A stretch of DNA of 64,000 bases from Sulfitobacter aestuariivivens (GCF_014763045.1 NZ_JACTAG010000001.1:1736001-1800000); one strand, 5' to 3'. Shown: positions 25,098 through 35,146, counted from the first letter of the stretch. Notes: generated by a model from the letters alone, not told the origin. A program made the numbers and translations.

Positions 25098-25421
25098 TCA
25101 GAGCACCACCTGCACCGTCCCACCAACGCAAGAGACCGTTTCAGGACGCGACAACGCAGAGCGCACCGCCGCCACTGTCCCATCGTCAACACCGCGCACG
25201 GCGGCCTTGACGTATTCCTGCACTTCGTCAGCGGTGGAGTTATCGATGATGCAATCGGTAAAGGGCGTGATCAGCTCTTTGGGCACCTGCGGAAACCGCG
25301 TGGCCAGCACCTCGGTCACCACACCCTTGGCGCCTTTGCGCGCAGTCTGGTCAACCGCCTGCTCCACTTCGGTACAGGCGACCAGGAACAGGCCACAAAG
25401 GACAAGCGCCAGAAACCGCAT
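25098..25421 (-). CDS. Small lipoprotein between sdhA and sdhB
   Basis: A 107-residue protein with a lipoprotein signal (FLALVLCGLFLVAC, lipobox LVAC). A helical mature part (EVEQAVDQTARKGAKGVV) follows, with two further cysteines (TDCIID, VSCVGG) that may form a disulfide. The ATG overlaps the sdhA stop by one base (TGATG). A hypothetical gene at this position recurs in rhodobacterial sdh operons as I remember them. Role unknown, perhaps periplasmic. Confidence 0.7.
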   Translation of the reverse strand: MRFLALVLCGLFLVACTEVEQAVDQTARKGAKGVVTEVLATRFPQVPKELITPFTDCIIDNSTADEVQEYVKAAVRGVDDGTVAAVRSALSRPETVSCVGGTVQVVL

Positions 25422-27226
25422 CAATAAACCCGCGCCTTCGGGGCGATCTTTTTGAGGTCGATACCGCCGTCATTGTGGCTGGTCAGCGGGTTCAGATGAA
25501 CGCCGCGATAGCCCAGCGACGCCTCGTTGCCCTTGAACCAGACAAGGCTGTGTTTGCGCCAGTTCTCATCGTCGCGATCTGGATAATCCTCGTGCGCATG
25601 CGCGCCCCGGCTTTCCTTGCGCGCCGCTGCGGCCGTGATGGTGGCCACAGCATTGGGCATCAGGTTGGTCAGCTCAAGCGTCTCCATCAGGTCAGAATTC
25701 CATACAAGGCTCTTGTCGGTGACATGCAGGTCCTCCAGCTTGCCGGCGACGTCCTTCATCTTTTCCTCGCCCTCGGCCAGCGTCTTTTCAGTGCGGAAAA
25801 CGGCAGCATCGGCCTGCATCGTCTTTTGCATCTCAAGCCGCAGATCGGCGGTGGGCACATGACCCTTGGCATAGCGCAAGCCGTCAAACCGGCTGAACGC
25901 GGCCTCGACCGACCGTTTGCTCGGCGTCGGCACAGCACTTTCAGGGTCGACTACATCCTTGGCCCGGATCGCCGCCGCGCGGCCAAAGACCACAAGGTCA
26001 ATCAGCGAATTGGATCCCAGTCGGTTGGCGCCATGCACCGATGCACATCCCGCCTCGCCCACGGCCATCAGACCGGGGCTGATGTTGTCAGGATTATCCT
26101 TGGTTGGGGCCAGCACCTCGCCCCAGTAATTGGTCGGTATGCCGCCCATGTTGTAATGCACAGTGGGTGAAACCGGGATCGGCTCTTTCGTCAGATCCAC
26201 ACCCGCAAAGATGCGCGCGCTTTCCGTAATCCCCGGCAGGCGCAGATCCAGCGTTTCAGGCGGCAGGTGGTTGAGATTGAGATGGATGTGATCCTTTTCA
26301 TCCCCCACACCGCGGCCTTCGCGAATCTCCATTGTCATGCATCGGCTGACCACATCGCGGCTGGCCAGATCCTTGTAGGTCGGCGCATACCGCTCCATGA
26401 ACCGCTCGCCTTCGGAATTGGTCAGGTAACCGCCCTCACCGCGCGCGCCTTCCGTGATCAGACAGCCCGCGCCGTAAATGCCGGTCGGGTGGAACTGCAC
26501 AAACTCCATGTCCTGCAGCGGCAAACCGGCGCGCGCGGTCATGCCGCCGCCGTCGCCTGTGCAGGTATGGGCCGATGTCGCGGTGAAATAGGCCCGGCCA
26601 TATCCGCCTGTGGCCAGAACGGTCATCTTGGCGGCGAAAAGATGCATGGTGCCGTCATCCAGCTTCCAGCACAGCACGCCCTGACATTCGCCATCTTCGG
26701 ACATGATCAGGTCGATCGCGAAATACTCGATAAAGAACTCCGCGTTTTGCTTCAGCGATTGCCCATAAAGCGTGTGCAAAATGGCATGCCCTGTCCGGTC
26801 CGCGGCCGCACAGGTGCGCTGCACGGGCGGGCCTTCACCGAACTCGGTCGTGTGGCCCCCAAAGGGTCGCTGGTAAATCTTACCCTCTTCGGTGCGCGAA
26901 AACGGCACGCCATAATGTTCAAGCTCGTAGACCGCCTTGGGCGCTTCACGTGCGAGGTATTCCATGGCATCCGTGTCGCCCAGCCAATCCGACCCCTTGA
27001 CCGTGTCATACATGTGCCACTGCCAGTTGTCGGGGCCCATGTTGCTCAAGCTCGCGGCGATCCCGCCCTGTGCAGCCACTGTGTGCGACCGCGTCGGGAA
27101 CACTTTGGAAATACAGGCCGTACGCAGCCCCTGCTCTGCCATCCCCAGCGTGGCGCGCAATCCGGCACCGCCTGCGCCGACAACCACGACGTCGTATTCG
27201 TGGGTTTCATAATCATATGCAGCCAT
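25421..27226 (-). CDS. sdhA: Succinate dehydrogenase flavoprotein subunit
   Basis: A 601-residue subunit that oxidises succinate to fumarate. The FAD Rossmann motif is [21 protein letters not shown]. The covalent-FAD histidine lies in [15 protein letters not shown], and the substrate region includes [21 protein letters not shown] and [15 protein letters not shown]. Length matches the family. It follows sdhD by 30 bp in the leftward operon sdhC-sdhD-sdhA. Confidence 0.97.
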   Translation of the reverse strand: MAAYDYETHEYDVVVVGAGGAGLRATLGMAEQGLRTACISKVFPTRSHTVAAQGGIAASLSNMGPDNWQWHMYDTVKGSDWLGDTDAMEYLAREAPKAVYELEHYGVPFSRTEEGKIYQRPFGGHTTEFGEGPPVQRTCAAADRTGHAILHTLYGQSLKQNAEFFIEYFAIDLIMSEDGECQGVLCWKLDDGTMHLFAAKMTVLATGGYGRAYFTATSAHTCTGDGGGMTARAGLPLQDMEFVQFHPTGIYGAGCLITEGARGEGGYLTNSEGERFMERYAPTYKDLASRDVVSRCMTMEIREGRGVGDEKDHIHLNLNHLPPETLDLRLPGITESARIFAGVDLTKEPIPVSPTVHYNMGGIPTNYWGEVLAPTKDNPDNISPGLMAVGEAGCASVHGANRLGSNSLIDLVVFGRAAAIRAKDVVDPESAVPTPSKRSVEAAFSRFDGLRYAKGHVPTADLRLEMQKTMQADAAVFRTEKTLAEGEEKMKDVAGKLEDLHVTDKSLVWNSDLMETLELTNLMPNAVATITAAAARKESRGAHAHEDYPDRDDENWRKHSLVWFKGNEASLGYRGVHLNPLTSHNDGGIDLKKIAPKARVY

Positions 27227-27256
27227 GTTGTGGCCTCCCGTTCAGGCGAATATTGG

Positions 27257-27628
27257 TCAAAATGCAAGCTTGGCGATGGCAAAGATGCCCACCGCCGCCG
27301 CACCATAGCTGAGGCAGGTCATCAGGATGATCGTGATCTTTTGCGCGATTCCATGCACATAGTCCTCGATTAATACCTGCACCCCGTCATTGAAGTGCTT
27401 GAACCCCACTGCCAGCGTCAGCGCCGCGATGATCGCGGGGAAGGGCCGGCTGTAGTAGGCAAGAATGTCTTCGTAGGTACCGCCCAGCGCGGCCCCGAAG
27501 GTAAAGACGAACAGCGGGATCAGGATCAGCAGCGCGACTGAACTTACCTTCATGGCCCAAAAATGGGCGGTCCCGGTCTTGGCCGAACCCAGGCCCATCG
27601 CACGCTTACGGTCTGTCAGAAATGCCAT
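27257..27628 (-). CDS. sdhD: Succinate dehydrogenase membrane anchor subunit
   Basis: A 123-residue membrane protein with three hydrophobic helices. KHFNDGVQVLIEDYVHG near residue 85 carries the heme and quinone-site residues of SdhD. It anchors SdhAB to the inner membrane. ATG 27628 has a purine-rich site (AGGAGG) 9 bases before it; the longer reading overlaps sdhC. Gap to sdhC is 11 bp. Confidence 0.92.
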   Translation of the reverse strand: MAFLTDRKRAMGLGSAKTGTAHFWAMKVSSVALLILIPLFVFTFGAALGGTYEDILAYYSRPFPAIIAALTLAVGFKHFNDGVQVLIEDYVHGIAQKITIILMTCLSYGAAAVGIFAIAKLAF

Positions 27629-27639
27629 ATCGTGCCTCC

Positions 27640-28023
27640 TTATACGATCAAAACGGTGAGGATGGTCAGGACAACCGCGCCGCCGATACAGGCCCAGCCC
27701 AGCTTTTCGGCTGTGGGAATGTCCAGCGCATACCCATTGTCCCAGATCAGGTGCCGGACACCGGCCAGCGTGTGATACCACAGGCCCAGCACGCTGAAGA
27801 ACAGGATCAGATCACCGAACCAGCTGGTCACAAACCCGTTTACCGTATCGAAATATGCCTGCGAGGTCGCAGCAGCCAGAAACCACCACACGATCAGCAA
27901 GGCCGCGATCAACATCGCGTTGCCTGTGATCCGCGTCAGAATCGAGGTCATAGAGGTCAACTGCGGGCGGTAGATCGACAGATGGGGTGACAACGGGCGA
28001 TTGCCCCGGTTCACGTCAGCCAT
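27640..28023 (-). CDS. sdhC: Succinate dehydrogenase cytochrome b556 subunit
   Basis: A 127-residue membrane subunit. The quinone-site motif RPLSPHLSIYRPQLTSM opens the protein, three helices follow, and the heme ligand lies in WYHTLAGVRHLIWD. It is the first gene of the sdh operon. Two TGTGATCACA-type operators lie 135 and 156 bp upstream in the 172-bp gap, matching the arrangement before sucC. Confidence 0.95.
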   Translation of the reverse strand: MADVNRGNRPLSPHLSIYRPQLTSMTSILTRITGNAMLIAALLIVWWFLAAATSQAYFDTVNGFVTSWFGDLILFFSVLGLWYHTLAGVRHLIWDNGYALDIPTAEKLGWACIGGAVVLTILTVLIV

Positions 28024-28121
28024 GTTAGGTCCCTTCTTAAGTGCTTGGACCATTGATAGCGCTTTTTGCCGGAGTGTCACGTCGCCAAACCGGGAATCCC
28101 TGCGGTTTGTTGGCACATCGC

Positions 28122-28137
28122 CGCTGAATCTTCAGCG
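28122..28137 (-). promoter_or_regulatory. Short palindrome in the sdh promoter region
   Basis: CGCTGAA and TTCAGCG arms flank a 2-base centre at 28122-28137, between the tandem operators and sdhC. A related TTTCC-GCT-GGAAA dyad occurs downstream of the sucC operators, so both promoters may hold a second element. Confidence 0.35.
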
Positions 28138-28158
28138 AAAATCCCCCCGGTTCGCAAA

Positions 28159-28189
28159 TGTGATCACACTTTTGAAAACTGTGATCACG
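28159..28189 (-). promoter_or_regulatory. Tandem TGTGATCACA operators before sdhC
   Basis: TGTGATCACA at 28159-28168 is a perfect palindrome. The second copy at 28180-28189 has one terminal change (plus strand TGTGATCACG). Centres are exactly 21 bp apart, two helical turns. The same pair and spacing occurs before sucC. Confidence 0.7.
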
Positions 28190-28195
28190 TCTGCC

Positions 28196-28870
28196 TCATT
28201 CCGTGCCCAGCATACTCAGCTGTTTTGTTGTCTCGCGCTGCAATTTTCGCCTGATTTGCGCGGGATAATCCTCGAATCCATTCGCGGTGATCACAAAAGC
28301 GCCCTCTCCGAAAATCAGGTTCTCGAAAAAGTAGGCCGTAAGGTCAGTGCTGTCTGTTTCAATTGCCAACGCATTGACGACGACCTGTTTTTCCGCCAGT
28401 GCCGGGCGCATGGATACAGGCGGATCCCCTTCGTTGGACACGCCATCACCTGATACATCGATCACCCGGCGCGCACACGAAGGCACAGCATCAAAAACAT
28501 CAATAGACAGCGCCACCGCCTCTCCGATAGCGGTCGAGAAATTGCGCCAGCGGCGCAGATCGTTCTCAATCTCATCGGCCATGTTCAGCACATCCGCCAA
28601 TGACGTCATTGCCCGCCAGGGGATCGTCTGACGTTGGCGCGACGACCCGGTCCACTGGATCAACGTGACCTGCGCCTGCTGGCTGACGAGCGCATCGGCA
28701 ACCACCCCATCCCGCAGCGCGGCGGCAAGGCCGTCCATCTGGATCCGGTATTCCCGCGTGTCGACAGAACCAGATACATCCACCGCCAGCACCAACGCCA
28801 GCCCACAGGCAGAAACCGGGCCAGATAGCAAAGGGGTCAACAGCCCGGCGAAAAATCCAAAGGCGCGCAT
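28196..28870 (-). CDS. DUF1194 / von Willebrand A-like secreted protein
   Basis: A 224-residue protein with a signal peptide (about 21 residues), then a VWA-type fold. The metal-site (MIDAS) start is LVLAVDVSGSVDTREYRIQ, with a later RVIDVSGDGVSNEG segment. It matches DUF1194, a family common in Rhodobacterales with unknown role. It lies upstream of sdhC on the same strand, but a 172-bp promoter gap separates them. Confidence 0.8.
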   Translation of the reverse strand: MRAFGFFAGLLTPLLSGPVSACGLALVLAVDVSGSVDTREYRIQMDGLAAALRDGVVADALVSQQAQVTLIQWTGSSRQRQTIPWRAMTSLADVLNMADEIENDLRRWRNFSTAIGEAVALSIDVFDAVPSCARRVIDVSGDGVSNEGDPPVSMRPALAEKQVVVNALAIETDSTDLTAYFFENLIFGEGAFVITANGFEDYPAQIRRKLQRETTKQLSMLGTE

Positions 28871-28954
28871 AGCTGCACCCTAGCGCGGCCACCAGGCGGG
28901 TGCATTACACTTTCTGTCCATCCTCAAATGCGCGCACCACCGCGCGCCGCGCCC

Positions 28955-29527
28955 TCAAAGCAGATCGAAGGGCGAATTGCAGTACCTGCGACCACCCGAA
29001 TAGGGCTGGAACGTCTTGGTTGACCTGCTGTAGCTGCGATATTTCTGATCGCACCAGGCATCATGCGCCCGCAAATTGGCCGCAGGGATGTGCCGCCAAC
29101 CGCCATAGGCCCGCTGGACCGGCGCGTGTTGGCGAGGTTGGTTCAGCAACGCCGATCCAAGCCCAAGTACGATCAGCGGGATCACCCAATCGTCACTATG
29201 GCGCCGATATCTGCGCGGGTGATAATGGCGCGGACCGTGTCGCGGACGCACGCCTTCAGACCGCACAGGCCCTCGGTACGGATAGCCACGCGGATAATGG
29301 CGCGGCCGCACTGGACGGGGGTAATAATACCCCGGTGCGTATCCGTTCAGCCGATGGTCGACAGGCACCACATCCGGTGTCGCGGACTTGATGATCTCAC
29401 CCACCGACAGGGTTGGCATGGCAACCCGCGCGCCCATGAGGCCAGCCGCCCCGACGGGCGGTGCCATCAAAGACAGTACAAGCAAAAACGTGCCGGCGCG
29501 GTTCAGAAATGTTTTGTATTTCGGCAT
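28955..29527 (-). CDS. BA14K-like secreted protein
   Basis: A 190-residue protein. It has a signal peptide (FLLVLSLMAPPVGAA), an Arg/His/Pro/Tyr-rich low-complexity middle (residues about 75-110), one hydrophobic stretch (WVIPLIVLGLGSALL), and a C-terminal BA14K-type motif (AWCDQKYRSYSRSTKTFQPY then GGRRYC). Relatives are immunoreactive envelope proteins of Brucella and others. Function here is unknown. ATG 29527 has GAGGAG upstream; the longer reading is less likely. Confidence 0.75.
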   Translation of the reverse strand: MPKYKTFLNRAGTFLLVLSLMAPPVGAAGLMGARVAMPTLSVGEIIKSATPDVVPVDHRLNGYAPGYYYPRPVRPRHYPRGYPYRGPVRSEGVRPRHGPRHYHPRRYRRHSDDWVIPLIVLGLGSALLNQPRQHAPVQRAYGGWRHIPAANLRAHDAWCDQKYRSYSRSTKTFQPYSGGRRYCNSPFDLL

Positions 29528-29755
29528 TGAAGGACTCCTCATAATCAAAAAGTCTCTGCCCCTCGCTACACCACCAATCACACGCCAAAAGCGCAAAGGG
29601 CGGCACAGCCCAGCGCGGCAACCGATTTCTGATAGGTCACGACCGGTCTGCCGTCTGCCCTTTCAGTGTGACCCATCAGGGTCGACTATGGCAATATCAG
29701 ACCCTTGTTATCCGATAACAACGCCGCCAGCGCCGCACCACCGGAGGCATAGACA

Positions 29756-29785
29756 CAAAAAAACGCGCCCTAAGGCGCGTTTTCA
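29756..29785 (-). terminator. Terminator of mdh
   Basis: Arms AACGCGCC and GGCGCGTT enclose CTAA (29762-29781). Reading leftward after the mdh stop, the stem is followed by a long T run. The remaining 230 bp to the BA14K gene hold no gene. Confidence 0.8.
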
Positions 29786-29805
29786 CTTCCCGGAAGAATG
29801 CGGCG

Positions 29806-30882
<1,077 letters not shown>

Positions 30883-30884
30883 TC

Positions 30885-30916
30885 AAAAAAGCCGCCCGGT
30901 GACCGGGCGGCTTTCT
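30885..30916 (-). terminator. Terminator of the PRC-barrel gene
   Basis: GCCGCCCGGT and ACCGGGCGGC make a near-perfect stem centred at about 30900. Six T residues follow in the leftward direction. Confidence 0.85.
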
Positions 30917-30937
30917 CGGGGTCATGCCGTCGCTGGC

Positions 30938-31789
30938 TTAACCGTTGTGCTCGGGCAGCTGCTCAAGCTTTTCTTCTGTGCTGTCGATGTAGATGCGGAA
31001 ATCATCGCCTTCGACGTTCTTGAGGATCTGCAGCTCTTCAAAGGTAACGGCCACTGGCTTTTCGCCGAGCCCCAGGAAACCACCGACATTGATCACCACT
31101 TCGCTGACCTGGCCGTTTTCGCCCATGATCAGGCTGTCGACTTCGCCGACGGTCTCATCGTTGGCGCCATAAACATACGAGCCGGTCAGATCATCCGCCG
31201 TCATCGCCTGCACGGCTTCCATTTCGGCTTCCTGATAGCCCTCACGCTCAACGGCGGGTCGTGTCAGCGGCATGCGCTCTTCAGTTGCCGTCTCGGCATT
31301 TTCGGCCATCTGCTCGGTCTCGGCTTCGGCTTCCTGCAATTCGGCGTTCACCTCTTCGCTCATGTCGCGCTCAAAAGCTGGTGCTTTCTCAAGCATCTCC
31401 TTGGAGGTGTTCACCACCAGGAAGCGATCGTCGCTGTCGCCTTCTTCACGCAGTACCTTGATGCTGTCCATGGACACGCTCACGTCACGCTCGCCCATGC
31501 CCAGAAAGCCACCAACGCCCAAGATAACGGCGCGTACGTCGCCGTTCTGGCTCAGAATGATATCGTTGATCTCACCAATATCGTCCCACTCCTGCTCGGC
31601 ACCATCCGCAACACGGGCGTCCGCGTCGAACTCGGTTTCGGAGTTATAGATCCGCATGCCGATCAGATCGGATGCAAAAAAGTCGGACTGTTCAACTTTG
31701 ATGTCGCCAAAGCCCTTGTTGTCCATTTCGGCGTAAGCTGCACCAGACATGGCCAGCACGACAGCGGTTGTACTTAGGAAGCGTTTCAT
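30938..31789 (-). CDS. Secreted protein with two PRC-barrel domains
   Basis: A 283-residue acidic protein with a signal peptide (MKRFLSTTAVVLAMSGAAYA). Two PRC-barrel repeats lie at about 40-120 and 210-270, marked by the paired phrases VILGVGGFLGMGERDV and VINVGGFLGLGEKPVA. An acidic Glu-rich linker joins them. PRC barrels bind RNA, proteins or membranes in different contexts. A periplasmic stress or envelope role is likely but unproven. It has a strong terminator and is divergent from the second TauE/SafE gene. Confidence 0.85.
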   Translation of the reverse strand: MKRFLSTTAVVLAMSGAAYAEMDNKGFGDIKVEQSDFFASDLIGMRIYNSETEFDADARVADGAEQEWDDIGEINDIILSQNGDVRAVILGVGGFLGMGERDVSVSMDSIKVLREEGDSDDRFLVVNTSKEMLEKAPAFERDMSEEVNAELQEAEAETEQMAENAETATEERMPLTRPAVEREGYQEAEMEAVQAMTADDLTGSYVYGANDETVGEVDSLIMGENGQVSEVVINVGGFLGLGEKPVAVTFEELQILKNVEGDDFRIYIDSTEEKLEQLPEHNG

Positions 31790-31894
31790 TTTAACTTTCT
31801 CCTCTAGGGTTGTTTATCATCTTGACGTGATACCAACTCTGGGCGGTGCTCCTGGTTCCGCGAAAATCGGAAAAAGGAGCACCGCAGTTAATCT

Positions 31895-32656
31895 ATGACG
31901 TACCTCGCCTGGGACCCTGTTTTTTATGCCGTTGCAATACCGGCTGTCATCTTCGCCGGGGTGTCGAAAGCGGGGTTCGGATCAGGGGCCGCTTTCGCCT
32001 CTGCGACTGCGCTGGCACTAGTGGTGGATCCCGGTCTGGCACTGGGGATCATGCTGCCGCTTCTGATGCTGATCGACGTGGCCTCGCTCAAACCTTACTG
32101 GCGTAAATGGAGCGGTCGGGACGTCAGACTTCTGATCTATGGCGGCCTGCCCGGCATCGCGGTCGGGGCCGCGCTCTACAGCGTGGCATCTGCCGACCTC
32201 ATCCGCCTGCTGATCGGCGGTGTCTCTGTGGGATTTGTTCTGTGGCAGGTGTCCCTTGCGCGCGGTTGGATCAGGATCGCACAACAGCGGCTGCCAGATT
32301 GGGCGGGTGTCGTCTTTGGTACGGTTGGCGGCTTTACGACCTTTGTGAGCCACGCGGGCGGACCACCGGTGGCGATGTTCCTGCTCACGCGGGGGCTGAC
32401 CAAAACGCAATATCAAGCCAGCACCGTCCTGCTCTTCTGGGTGCTCAACATCGTGAAATTTGTCCCCTACGCCTACCTTGGCATGTTCACCGCCCAGACA
32501 TTCATGGCCAACCTCGTCCTCGCGCCCTTCGCGCTCATCGGCACATGGCTTGGCGTGCGCGCCCACCAGATCGTGCCCGAGCGCCTGTTCTTTGCAATCA
32601 CTTATATTCTGTTGCTGATTACGGGTGGAAAGCTGATCTGGGACGGGCTGACATAA
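31895..32656 (+). CDS. Sulfite exporter TauE/SafE family permease (second copy)
   Basis: A 253-residue TSUP protein with about eight helices. The first repeat has AGVSKAGFGSGAAFASATALAL and the second has VGGFTTFVSHAGGPPVAMFLL. It is shorter than the protein at 7742-8653 and lacks a TIGR02186 partner. It stands alone, so the substrate is unknown. Confidence 0.85.
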   Translation: MTYLAWDPVFYAVAIPAVIFAGVSKAGFGSGAAFASATALALVVDPGLALGIMLPLLMLIDVASLKPYWRKWSGRDVRLLIYGGLPGIAVGAALYSVASADLIRLLIGGVSVGFVLWQVSLARGWIRIAQQRLPDWAGVVFGTVGGFTTFVSHAGGPPVAMFLLTRGLTKTQYQASTVLLFWVLNIVKFVPYAYLGMFTAQTFMANLVLAPFALIGTWLGVRAHQIVPERLFFAITYILLLITGGKLIWDGLT

Positions 32657-32712
32657 AGCTTTCCCCACCCTGTCGCCCTTCCCTGGCCCGCCCTTGAAAA
32701 CACGCGCCAGAC

Positions 32713-32734
32713 TTCATCTTTCCATTTAAACTCA
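32713..32734. repeat. Single copy of a dispersed intergenic 22-bp repeat
   Basis: TTCATCTTTCCATTTAAACTCA differs at two positions from the right arm of the inverted repeat at 49739-49796. Both copies lie between convergent genes. Confidence 0.5.
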
Positions 32735-32807
32735 AACCCAGCATTCAAATTCCACGATCCCACTCGCGCTGGTGTGCACACGTCGACCCAACGCCATCGT
32801 ATAAATG

Positions 32808-32840
32808 CAAAAAGAGCGCGCCCAAAGGCACGCCCTTTCC
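32808..32840 (-). terminator. Terminator of the 110-residue secreted-protein gene
   Basis: Read leftward, AGGGCGTGCC and GGCGCGCTCT pair with two wobbles around a short loop and are followed by a T run (TCTTTTTG). It lies after the stop at 32861. Confidence 0.6.
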
Positions 32841-32860
32841 GGCTCGAAACATTTGTCTGT

Positions 32861-33193
32861 TCAGGCGTCATCGCCCTGGGGCGGCAGCGCCTCGGCCAAT
32901 TGCTCATACCCCTGCCCCGAGGCAACAAGACAGGTCACCCCATTGGGCTGCGTGACGGTGATTGACCAGCTGCCGGTCTCGTCAGAGGCGAAAACCTCTA
33001 TCACCGCATTGTTCGAACCCAGCCCAATGGACTGGCGCGTCTCGCCGTATCCTTCGGCCAGTCGGGTCACGACGGCCTCGCGCGGGGCGCAATTGCGCGC
33101 GCCTTCCGCTGCCACATCCGTGACGGCAAACAGGTAGAGGGCTGCAGCAGTGGTTAGTGCTGCAAGGTGAAAAATCTTGACGGTACGGTTCAT
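32861..33193 (-). CDS. Hypothetical secreted protein, 110 residues
   Basis: A signal-peptide protein (FHLAALTTAAALYLFAVTDVAAEG) with a small mature domain. Two cysteines (RNCAPREAVV and GVTCLVASGQGYEQL) probably form a disulfide, and the segment GSWSITVTQPNG is beta-like. It resembles short periplasmic proteins seen in Rhodobacterales, but I cannot name a family. ATG 33193 follows the intergenic region well; the longer reading lacks a clear site. Its promoter would be in the 33194-33512 gap. Confidence 0.65.
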   Translation of the reverse strand: MNRTVKIFHLAALTTAAALYLFAVTDVAAEGARNCAPREAVVTRLAEGYGETRQSIGLGSNNAVIEVFASDETGSWSITVTQPNGVTCLVASGQGYEQLAEALPPQGDDA

Positions 33194-33512
33194 GTCGATC
33201 TGCCTTTGTCTCCAAAAGGCTGCGCCCGCGATCATCTGGCCAACCGCTGTTGCGGTGACGACCGGGCGGCCCGGTTCCCAAAACGTCTGCCATTCCACGC
33301 ACCGTTAGGTCTCAGCGGCCCTGCCGAAACGGCCCTCCCGGTAAAATGCGACGACGTGAAGATGACGCATCAGCCCTGAAATATTGGTTAACGCTGCGTA
33401 CGCGACCTGGCGGCGTTGATTTTTGCTGCGCTGCGGCACGATTGCGCTTGAAGTTTTCTGGCAAAAATGCAGGTCTGACGCGCAACAATCTTTCGCGCCC
33501 GAAAGGACGATC
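33194..33512. other. 319-bp divergent intergenic region before mcl2
   Basis: No convincing gene is seen. It should hold the divergent promoters of the secreted-protein gene and of the mcl2-mch operon. It contains CTGCGCTGCGGCA (33426-33438), one mismatch from the reverse complement of the ccr/ecm motif, and a partial CTGCGTACGCG 32 bp earlier. Confidence 0.5.
33426..33438 (+). promoter_or_regulatory. Ethylmalonyl-pathway-like motif before mcl2
   Basis: CTGCGCTGCGGCA matches 12 of 13 bases of CTGCGTTGCGGCA, the reverse complement of the ccr and ecm copies. It lies 74 bp before the mcl2 start. Confidence 0.4.
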
Positions 33513-34370
33513 ATGGCCAAACTCACCCGCCCCCTGCGCTCTGTGCTCTACATCCCCGGCTCCAAGGACCGCGCGCTCGACAAGGCGCGCAGCCTGCCGT
33601 GCGACGCGATCATCTTTGATCTCGAAGACGCGGTCAGCCCCGATGAAAAACGCACTGCCCGCGACACCCTTTCCGCTGCCCTGACGCAGGGGGGCTATGG
33701 CGCGCGTATGAAAGTGATCCGCATTAACGGCCTTGACACAGAATGGGGGGCCGATGATGCCCGCGCCGCCGCCGACATGCGACCCGACGCCATTCTGCTG
33801 CCCAAGGTGAACAGCCCTGCCGACCTTCAGGCGCTGGCCGATATCGTCGGCGACATACCTCTTTGGGCCATGATGGAAACCCCGTCAGGCATGATCAACG
33901 CGCCCGCCATCGCCGCACATGCCAGCCTTCAGGCGATGGTCATGGGCACCAATGATCTGGCCAAGGACCTCTCAACGCGCTTTCGCCCCGACCGCCTGCC
34001 AATGATGACCGCGCTTGGCCTCTGCCTGTTGGCCGCCAAGGCATATGGGGTGGCCATCGTCGATGGTGTCTATAACGCCTTCAAGGATGAAACAGGCCTG
34101 CAAACCGAATGCACCCAAGGCCGTGACATGGGGTTTGATGGAAAAACCCTGATCCACCCGGCCCAATTGGACATCGCAAATGCCGCATTCTCGCCGTCCC
34201 AGGACGAAGCCGACCTCGCCCGCCGCCAGATCGACGCTTTCGAGGCCGCCAAGGCCGCAGGCCAAGGCGTGGCCGTGGTCGACGGCAAGATCGTCGAGAA
34301 CCTGCATGTTGCCACGGCCCATGAAACTCTGGCAAAGCTGGAAGCAATAGAACGCTTGGCATCGGAGTAG
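33513..34370 (+). CDS. mcl2: (3S)-malyl-CoA thioesterase / CoA ester lyase-like
   Basis: A 285-residue HpcH/HpaI-fold protein. It has LRSVLYIPGSKDRALDKARSL at the start, the metal-site region FDLEDAVSPDEK, METPSGMINAPAIA and MGTNDLAKDLSTRF. In Rhodobacter, Mcl2 is a malyl-CoA thioesterase that completes the ethylmalonyl-CoA pathway, and it lies near mch as here. It is shorter than true malyl-CoA lyase (Mcl1, about 318), which favours Mcl2. ATG 33513 has GAAAGGA upstream. Residual lyase activity cannot be excluded. Confidence 0.85.
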   Translation: MAKLTRPLRSVLYIPGSKDRALDKARSLPCDAIIFDLEDAVSPDEKRTARDTLSAALTQGGYGARMKVIRINGLDTEWGADDARAAADMRPDAILLPKVNSPADLQALADIVGDIPLWAMMETPSGMINAPAIAAHASLQAMVMGTNDLAKDLSTRFRPDRLPMMTALGLCLLAAKAYGVAIVDGVYNAFKDETGLQTECTQGRDMGFDGKTLIHPAQLDIANAAFSPSQDEADLARRQIDAFEAAKAAGQGVAVVDGKIVENLHVATAHETLAKLEAIERLASE

Positions 34371-34374
34371 CCCC

Positions 34375-34932
34375 ATGTTCCTGATAATCCTTGGCCTGAT
34401 CCTCTGGGCAGGTGCCCATTTCTTCAAACGGGCGATGCCCGAACAACGCGCCCGCATGGGTGAGGCCGGCAAGGGGCTTGTAACCGTCCTGTTGGTGGCG
34501 GCCATCATTCTGATGGTGCTCGGGTACCGCGGTACCGGTTTCATCCACGTCTGGTCTCCGCCCGCCTTCATGGTCCACATCAACAATGCGCTGATGGTCT
34601 TTGCTTTCTGGACGTTTGGATCTTCCGCAGGCTCGGCCGACAAGGTTTGGCCCGCTAACAAGATCCGCCACCCCCAGCTGACCGCCTTCAAAACCTGGGC
34701 CATCGCGCATCTGCTGGTGAACGGCGATCTGGCGTCGATCCTTCTCTTTGGCGGGCTGCTGGCCTGGGCGGTCGCCAGCGTGATCGTGATCAACAAGGCC
34801 CAGCCTGACTGGACACCCCCTGCGACCGCCGGTCGGGCCAAGAAGATACGCCTTTTTGTGATCACCGTGGTGCTTTTCGTGGTCGTTGCGCTGATCCACC
34901 TTTGGCTGGGTGTGTCGCCCTTCCCCTCCTGA
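34375..34932 (+). CDS. NnrU family membrane protein
   Basis: A 185-residue integral membrane protein with about five helices. It starts MFLIILGLILWAGAHFFKRAMP, a typical NnrU opening, and includes RHPQLTAFKTWAIAHLLVNGDLASI. NnrU was named for nitrite/NO-reduction loci, but most homologues, as here, lie outside denitrification genes and have no assigned reaction. It begins 4 bases after mcl2. Confidence 0.85.
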   Translation: MFLIILGLILWAGAHFFKRAMPEQRARMGEAGKGLVTVLLVAAIILMVLGYRGTGFIHVWSPPAFMVHINNALMVFAFWTFGSSAGSADKVWPANKIRHPQLTAFKTWAIAHLLVNGDLASILLFGGLLAWAVASVIVINKAQPDWTPPATAGRAKKIRLFVITVVLFVVVALIHLWLGVSPFPS

Positions 34933-34942
34933 GGATACCATA

Positions 34943-35146
34943 ATGAAACTCTACCGCTTCCTCTCAGAAGAGGACACATCTGCCTTTTGCCACAAAGTCA
35001 CCGAGGCCCTGAACAAGGGCTGGGCGCTCTACGGCTCTCCGACGCAGACCTGGGATCACAAGGCAGGCGTCATGCGCTGTGGGCAATCCGTGGTGAAGGA
35101 CGTCGAAGGCACCTACACCCCCGACACAAAGCTGAGCGCACACTGA
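34943..35146 (+). CDS. DUF1737 domain-containing small protein
   Basis: A 67-residue protein (KLYRFLSEEDTSAFCHKVTEALNKGW then LYGSPTQTWD) matching the short DUF1737 family. It overlaps mch by one base (TGATG) and follows nnrU closely. A small soluble partner of unknown role. ATG 34943 is preferred to a longer reading that runs into nnrU. Confidence 0.75.
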   Translation: MKLYRFLSEEDTSAFCHKVTEALNKGWALYGSPTQTWDHKAGVMRCGQSVVKDVEGTYTPDTKLSAH

